Program-made: the position numbers and the translations under genes
Part shown: positions 15,600-19,089 of the stretch, piece by piece
How the letters are laid out: each line of letters begins with the position of its first letter
Position numbering within the stretch: position 1 is the stretch's first letter
The notes under the pieces: model-generated
The model's database searches: none
What the model was told of the DNA's origin: nothing
Seen by the model: the letters and a program-made list of their open reading frames with translations, nothing else
NCBI GenBank assembly: GCA_964431545.1
Contig: CAYSLC010000101.1
Span: 1-19,089 of the forward strand
DNA length: 19,089 nt
From: CAYSLC01 sp964431545
Lineage (GTDB): Bacteria; Desulfobacterota; Desulfobacteria; Desulfobacterales; JAABSP01
Reading direction: 5' to 3'

Positions 15600-15629
15600 A
15601 GCATATTCGCCGCCACCCTTTCAAGACAA
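15600..15629 (-). promoter_or_regulatory. Candidate promoter for the amylosucrase-led block
   Basis: On the minus strand TTGTCT (15629-15624) and TATGCT (15605-15600) are 18 bp apart, each matching the sigma-70 consensus at 4 of 6 positions. It lies in the AT-richest part of the divergent gap, and the predicted start leaves a leader of about 45 nt before the amylosucrase ATG. No convincing promoter was seen in the opposite direction for the DUF2914 gene. Confidence 0.35.
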
Positions 15630-15831
15630 ATCGAAGGCGAAATGGGCTCGCGCCTCAAGGAAACCAGGCGGGGGGAATCGACCGCCCGGGAGGGCAACGC
15701 CTTCAATATCGGCTTGATGTAGGGGGGAAAGTGTGGGACCATACGCTTTTATGCCCGATGAAACGGTACGCCGAACGGCGGCGCCGAGCCTTCCAGAAGG
15801 CGGCCCCCGCCCACGGCGGGAAGGAAGCCCA

Positions 15832-16266
15832 ATGAAACCCATCCTTTTGACGTTCCTGTCGATCCTTCTGGCGCTCCCCCTGGGGGGCGTGCCGGGATGG
15901 TCCGAGGAGGCCCAAGCACCCCATGCCGCCCCGGAGGCCCGGCGGCCCGAGCTGGACCGGGCCGTCATGTGCGAAGATGTCCGGGACCGGACCCCCTATC
16001 ACCCGGCGGTGGTCTTCTCCGTCGCCGGAGGCCGGGTCTACTGCTTCACCCATTTCGACCCGGTGCCCAAGAAGATGATGATCCACCACCGGTGGTACCG
16101 CCGGGAGAGCCTCACCTCCAAGATCGCCCTCTACGTCAATCCGCCGGAATGGTCCACCTTCAGCAACATCCAGTTGCGGGAGTCGGACAAGGGGCCCTGG
16201 CGGGTGGAGGTCACCGATGCCGACGGACACATCTTCCAGATCCTGAGATTCAGCGTCACGGACTGA
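15832..16266 (+). CDS. DUF2914 domain exported protein
   Basis: A 144-residue protein. Residues 1-23 are a signal peptide (MKPILLTFLSILLALPLGG), followed by a short Ala/Pro-rich linker and a DUF2914 domain of unknown function. Family features are the opening CEDVRDRTPYHPAVVFS, VYCFTHFD, IHHRWYRRE, and the closing GPWRVEVTDADGHIFQILRF. The start at 15832 is preceded by AAGGAAG and begins exactly at the signal peptide; a longer frame from 15733 would bury it. The gene ends 4 nt before the CdaA-CdaR fusion, so the two are very likely co-translated. DUF2914 domains are thought to sit in the envelope, which could place it near the periplasmic YbbR domains of its neighbour. That link is an inference. 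Confidence 0.8.
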   Translation: MKPILLTFLSILLALPLGGVPGWSEEAQAPHAAPEARRPELDRAVMCEDVRDRTPYHPAVVFSVAGGRVYCFTHFDPVPKKMMIHHRWYRRESLTSKIALYVNPPEWSTFSNIQLRESDKGPWRVEVTDADGHIFQILRFSVTD

Positions 16267-16270
16267 TCCG

Positions 16271-17704
16271 ATGGAACACCTGTTCGACTTTCTGGCGACC
16301 ATCCGCTGGCAGGATGTCGTGGATGTGACCCTCAACAGCTATATCCTGTTCCGCCTCTACGTCCTGCTGCGGCGCACCAATGTCTTCCACCTGCTGGTGG
16401 GGATCGCCGCCCTGTGGTTCCTCCAGCGGATCTCGGTCTCCCTGGGGCTCATCGTCACCAGCTGGGTCATCCAGGGGATCACGGCCGCCGCCGCGCTGAT
16501 CATCATCGTGGTCTTCGGCTCGGAGATCCGGTCGGTTTTCCAGACCAAGTCCATCGCGGACATCCTCTGGCGGATCCCCAAGGAGACCGCCGTGTCCTCG
16601 GTGGAGATCATCTCCGAGGCCGTCTTCGACATGGCCAAAAAGCATTGCGGAAGCCTCATCGTGATCCCCGGAAAGGATTCCCTGGAGGGGGAGGTCCAAA
16701 ACGGCATCCCCTGGCGGGGGCTGCTCTCCAGGGAGATGATCATCAGCATCTTCTGGCACAACAACCCCGTCCACGACGGGGCGGCCATTATCCAGGGGGA
16801 CCAGGTGACCGACGTGGGGGTGATCCTGCCGCTCTCCCAGCGGACCGATCTGCCGAAACATTACGGCACCCGCCACCGGGCGGCCCTGGGGCTGTCGGAG
16901 GACACCGACGCTTTGGTGATCGTCTCCTCGGAGGAACGGGGGGTGGTGATGGTGGCCAAGCGGGGGACGGGTCAGGTGATGGCCAACCGCCAGGCCCTGG
17001 AGGGGACCCTCCGGAACCATCTCGGGGCGCCGTCCCAGGTCAAACACTTCTTCGGCATGGAGAGCCAGCGGGTCGCCTCGGGGGCACTGGCGTCGCTCCT
17101 TTTCATCGGCATGATCTGGTTCGTGCTGACCCGGGGCTTCGATCCGCTCCTCATCACCATGGATATCCCGGTGGAGTATGTGGACCGGGACCCGGGGCAG
17201 ATCATCCTCAACACCTCCACCAACACGGTCCGGCTCCATCTGAGCGGGTCCCACATCCTGCTGCGCTCCATGGACCCGGATCAGGTCCGGGTGCGGGTCA
17301 GCCTGTCGGACGCGTCGGTGGGAGAGAACGTCATCCCCATCACGGAAGAGAACGTCACCCTTCCGCCCGGGGTGCTACTATCCAAGGTGGATCCCCGTCT
17401 GGTGGAGCTGGAGATCGACGTCCCCGTGACCCGATCCCTGCCCGTGCAGGTGGATTGGACCGGCAAGCTCAGGGAGGATCTGATCCTCTCCGACGTCAAG
17501 GTCGCCCCCTCCCAGGTCCAGGTCCGGGGCAGCGCGGAAGAGATGGACGATATCGACACCATCTACACCGAAAAGATCCCCCTGGACCGGATCGAAAAAA
17601 GCGGCCGAACCACCGCCGGCCTGGTCCTGGGCCGGGAGCACATGAGCGTCCCCGAGGGATCGGGAAGCGTGACCGTGGAGTATACGGTGACGAAGAGGGA
17701 ATAG
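16271..17704 (+). CDS. cdaA: Fused diadenylate cyclase CdaA - YbbR (CdaR) protein
   Basis: 477 residues combining two proteins that are usually separate. Residues ~15-85 carry three membrane helices like CdaA. Residues ~90-260 form the diadenylate cyclase domain, with the DGA motif at 169-171 (HNNPVHDGAAII) and RHR at 201-203 (GTRHRAALGLSE), both needed to condense two ATP into c-di-AMP. A fourth membrane helix (~268-287) follows, then two YbbR repeats (~295-385 and ~390-475), as found in CdaR, the partner that modulates CdaA. With this topology the YbbR part would lie outside the membrane and the cyclase inside. The ATG is 4 nt after the DUF2914 stop without a strong ribosome binding site of its own, so coupling is likely. 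The glmM gene that often accompanies cdaA and cdaR does not follow. Confidence 0.9.
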   Translation: MEHLFDFLATIRWQDVVDVTLNSYILFRLYVLLRRTNVFHLLVGIAALWFLQRISVSLGLIVTSWVIQGITAAAALIIIVVFGSEIRSVFQTKSIADILWRIPKETAVSSVEIISEAVFDMAKKHCGSLIVIPGKDSLEGEVQNGIPWRGLLSREMIISIFWHNNPVHDGAAIIQGDQVTDVGVILPLSQRTDLPKHYGTRHRAALGLSEDTDALVIVSSEERGVVMVAKRGTGQVMANRQALEGTLRNHLGAPSQVKHFFGMESQRVASGALASLLFIGMIWFVLTRGFDPLLITMDIPVEYVDRDPGQIILNTSTNTVRLHLSGSHILLRSMDPDQVRVRVSLSDASVGENVIPITEENVTLPPGVLLSKVDPRLVELEIDVPVTRSLPVQVDWTGKLREDLILSDVKVAPSQVQVRGSAEEMDDIDTIYTEKIPLDRIEKSGRTTAGLVLGREHMSVPEGSGSVTVEYTVTKRE

Positions 17705-17791
17705 CGCGGCCGATAACGGCATGAGGATCGGAAAATCCGTTCGCCGGCTGGCCGGCCCCGGAGGGATGAATGCAAGACGAACCGGGGGTTG

Positions 17792-17827
17792 CGGCCCTTT
17801 CCAACCGGGAACGGTTGCAAAAGGCCG
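17792..17827. other. Long imperfect hairpin with GGAA tetraloop
   Basis: CGGCC-c-TTT-c-CAACCG pairs with CGGTTG-c-AAA-a-GGCCG around a GGAA loop (GNRA type), giving 14 base pairs broken by two single mismatches. It lies about 90 bp after the CdaA fusion stop. It may cap the 3' end of that transcript or belong to a repeat family. There is no U-tract, so an intrinsic terminator is unlikely. Confidence 0.45.
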
Positions 17828-17837
17828 GATCAAAAGC

Positions 17838-17860
17838 GTAGGAGCGGGACCCCTGCGGGA
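17838..17860 (+). repeat. REP-like palindromic element
   Basis: GTAGGAGCGGG is followed by a short loop and CCTGC, then GGGATGG. The 5' GTAG head and GCGGG/CCTGC stem resemble repetitive extragenic palindromes of the GTAGGAGCGG type. Only this copy is visible in the window, so repetition in the genome is not shown. Confidence 0.3.
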
Positions 17861-17888
17861 TGGAAAGCCCTGGGCGTATACAAAAGTA

Positions 17889-17917
17889 TTGACAGTTGAC
17901 GTCCGGACGTCTAAGCT
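17889..17917 (+). promoter_or_regulatory. Methyltransferase promoter with embedded operator palindrome
   Basis: A consensus -35 box TTGACA (17889-17894) and a -10 box TAAGCT (17912-17917) are 17 bp apart. Between them GACGTCCGGACGTC (17898-17911) is a perfect 14-bp palindrome touching the -10 box, an ideal place for a repressor. Transcription would start 7 nt after the -10 box, at or next to the A of the ATG at 17924. The message would then be leaderless, consistent with the missing ribosome binding site. Confidence 0.6.
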
Positions 17918-17923
17918 CCCTCC

Positions 17924-19089
17924 ATGGAATCGCGCAACGGACGAAATCCTCCCGGCCAGGTTCGGGATGCCATACTCCATGTTCTGTCCCTGACCTCCAA
18001 GCCGCTGACCGTCAAGGAGATCGAGGACAGGGTCCATGGGATAATCACGGGGGAGGCTCCCCCGTCCTCCATCAGAAGCTACCTGAGCCTCAACACGCCC
18101 GATATCTTCGTTCGGGAAAGACGTGGCGTCTATCGGCTGAAAAGACCCGGGACGATAAAGGATCACTGCGTTCAACGCGAGATTCCATTCGACCGGCCTT
18201 GGAAAGCACCATTCCACTTCGGCAAGACGACCCTTGTGCACGGAGACTGCTTCGACTGGATGGAAAGCCGGGAGCCCAACAGCATCCATGCGGTGGTGAC
18301 GGACCCCCCTTATGGCCTCCATGAATATACCGAGGAGCAGCAACATAAGTTGCGCAACGGCAAGGGGGGGGTTTGGCGGATACCGCCCGCCTTTGACGGG
18401 AACAGGCGTTCCCCTCTTCCCCGCTTTACCACCTTGACCCCCGGGCAGCTGGATCAGCTGGGATCTTTCTTCTTCTTATGGGCGAAGTCTCTGCTCCCCA
18501 TACTCGTTCCCGGCGCCCACGTCGTCGTCGCCTCGAACCCCCTGGTTTCCTATATCGTTTCAACGGCCATCGCCGAAGCGGGCCTGGAAAGAAGGGGGGA
18601 AATTGTGCGCCTGACCATGACGATGAGGGGCGGGGACCGTCCAAAGGCGGCCCATGAGGAGTTCAGGGAGGTCAGCGTCATGCCCCGTTCCATGTGGGAG
18701 CCCTGGATCGTATACCGTAAGGCCCTTGACGGCCGAGCCCGGGATAATCTGAGAAGATGGAAAACAGGAGGGTTCCGCCGGCCGTCCGTTGACAAGCCCT
18801 TCGGCGATGTGGTGGCATCGGCGCCCACCAAAAAAGGGGAGAGATGCCTTGCCCCTCACCCCAGCCTGAAACCACAGGCGTTCATGAGACAGATCGTCCA
18901 TGCCTCGTTGCCGCTTGGAGAAGGGGTGGTCCTCGACCCGTTTGCCGGGGCCGGCTCCACGCTGGCCGCGGCGGAGGCCGTCGGGTACGCCAGCATCGGC
19001 GTGGAAAAGGACTCCGACTTTTTCGAAATGGCTTGTAAGTCGATCCCGAAACTGGCGGCATTCAGGACGAAGGGGAACGGGAAAGCCTG
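17924..19089 (+). CDS. Beta-class site-specific DNA methyltransferase with N-terminal winged helix, truncated by window edge
   Basis: The frame stays open from the ATG to the window end (388 full codons, no stop), so the C-terminus is missing. Residues ~12-75 look like a winged-helix domain of the HARE-HTH type (VRDAILHVLSLTSKPLTVKE ... FVRERRGVYRLKRPG). The catalytic motif IV is VTDPPYG (D127-Y130). A target-recognition region follows, then motif X (HPSLKPQAFMRQIV) and motif I VLDPFAGAGS (D338-S345), continuing YASIGVEKD. The order IV - TRD - I marks the beta class, and DPPY points to N6-adenine rather than N4-cytosine methylation. A TAA lies in frame 12 nt upstream, so 17924 is the first possible ATG. 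Many AGA and ATA codons contrast with its neighbours, a sign of transfer. Any partner nuclease would lie beyond the edge. Confidence 0.88.
   Translation, partial: MESRNGRNPPGQVRDAILHVLSLTSKPLTVKEIEDRVHGIITGEAPPSSIRSYLSLNTPDIFVRERRGVYRLKRPGTIKDHCVQREIPFDRPWKAPFHFGKTTLVHGDCFDWMESREPNSIHAVVTDPPYGLHEYTEEQQHKLRNGKGGVWRIPPAFDGNRRSPLPRFTTLTPGQLDQLGSFFFLWAKSLLPILVPGAHVVVASNPLVSYIVSTAIAEAGLERRGEIVRLTMTMRGGDRPKAAHEEFREVSVMPRSMWEPWIVYRKALDGRARDNLRRWKTGGFRRPSVDKPFGDVVASAPTKKGERCLAPHPSLKPQAFMRQIVHASLPLGEGVVLDPFAGAGSTLAAAEAVGYASIGVEKDSDFFEMACKSIPKLAAFRTKGNGKA

Larger units (their letters stand above)
17705..17888. other. Gap between the CdaA fusion and the methyltransferase gene
   Basis: No gene is supported here. 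Short inverted repeats near the fusion stop (CGGA-AAA-TCCG; GCCGG-CTGG-CCGGC) might act in termination but lack a T-run. The notable elements, a 36-nt hairpin and a REP-like sequence, are listed separately. Base composition becomes less GC-rich towards the methyltransferase promoter, which suggests that the junction of an inserted segment lies in or near this gap. Confidence 0.5.

Noticed and set aside
13459..15717. Open frame of 752 codons opposite amylosucrase
   Set aside because: It is antisense to an intact GH13_4 enzyme; its Gly/Val/Glu/His-rich composition is the mirror of the sense codons.
17705..17888. Possible riboswitch (c-di-AMP or c-di-GMP type) before the methyltransferase
   Set aside because: None of the conserved core motifs of those classes were found, and the predicted transcription start lies downstream of this region.

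Overview
This 19 kb window comes from a GC-rich bacterial chromosome. The gene content fits a deltaproteobacterium in the broad sense (Desulfobacterota-like): a DUF401 membrane protein, a Tat-exported DUF362 protein, DUF6599, DUF3124 and DUF2914 exported proteins, and a PAS/LuxR-type regulator. That placement is an inference from gene families; no rRNA or other marker gene is present.

Left part (1-5150). After about 390 bases without a gene, which include an AT-rich 35-bp inverted repeat, two YebG-family genes lie in tandem and in the same reading frame, separated only by an amber stop. A two-gene minus-strand unit follows (DUF362, then overlapping DUF6599). A DUF401 transporter-like membrane protein diverges from it and converges on a PAS-HTH regulator. 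The regulator's upstream region holds an 11-bp tandem repeat and two look-alike divergent promoters shared with polX.

Middle (5151-15546). polX (family X DNA polymerase plus PHP nuclease) and a DUF3124 gene lie on the plus strand. They converge on a five-gene minus-strand block, read from 15546 down to 7480: amylosucrase (GH13_4), an SbcD/YhaO-like nuclease, an SbcC/YhaN-like ATPase, an unrecognised 153-residue protein, and an Smr-domain protein. The nuclease and ATPase overlap by a GTGA junction. The unknown gene starts with TTG and its ribosome binding site abuts the ATPase stop codon. This looks like one DNA-processing operon led by a sugar enzyme.

Right part (15547-19089). A DUF2914 exported protein is followed 4 nt later by a single-chain fusion of the c-di-AMP synthase CdaA with its usual separate regulator CdaR (YbbR domains). 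After a 219-bp gap holding a long imperfect hairpin and a REP-like sequence, a beta-class DNA methyltransferase gene with an N-terminal winged-helix domain runs off the right edge. Its promoter carries a perfect 14-bp palindrome between -35 and -10, the predicted transcript is leaderless, and its codon use (many AGA and ATA) differs from its neighbours. It may be the edge of an acquired modification or defence island.

DNA-repair and DNA-metabolism genes (YebG pair, PolX, SbcD/SbcC-like, Smr, methyltransferase) are unusually frequent for such a short stretch. Very long antisense open frames opposite these genes are GC-driven shadows and were not annotated.
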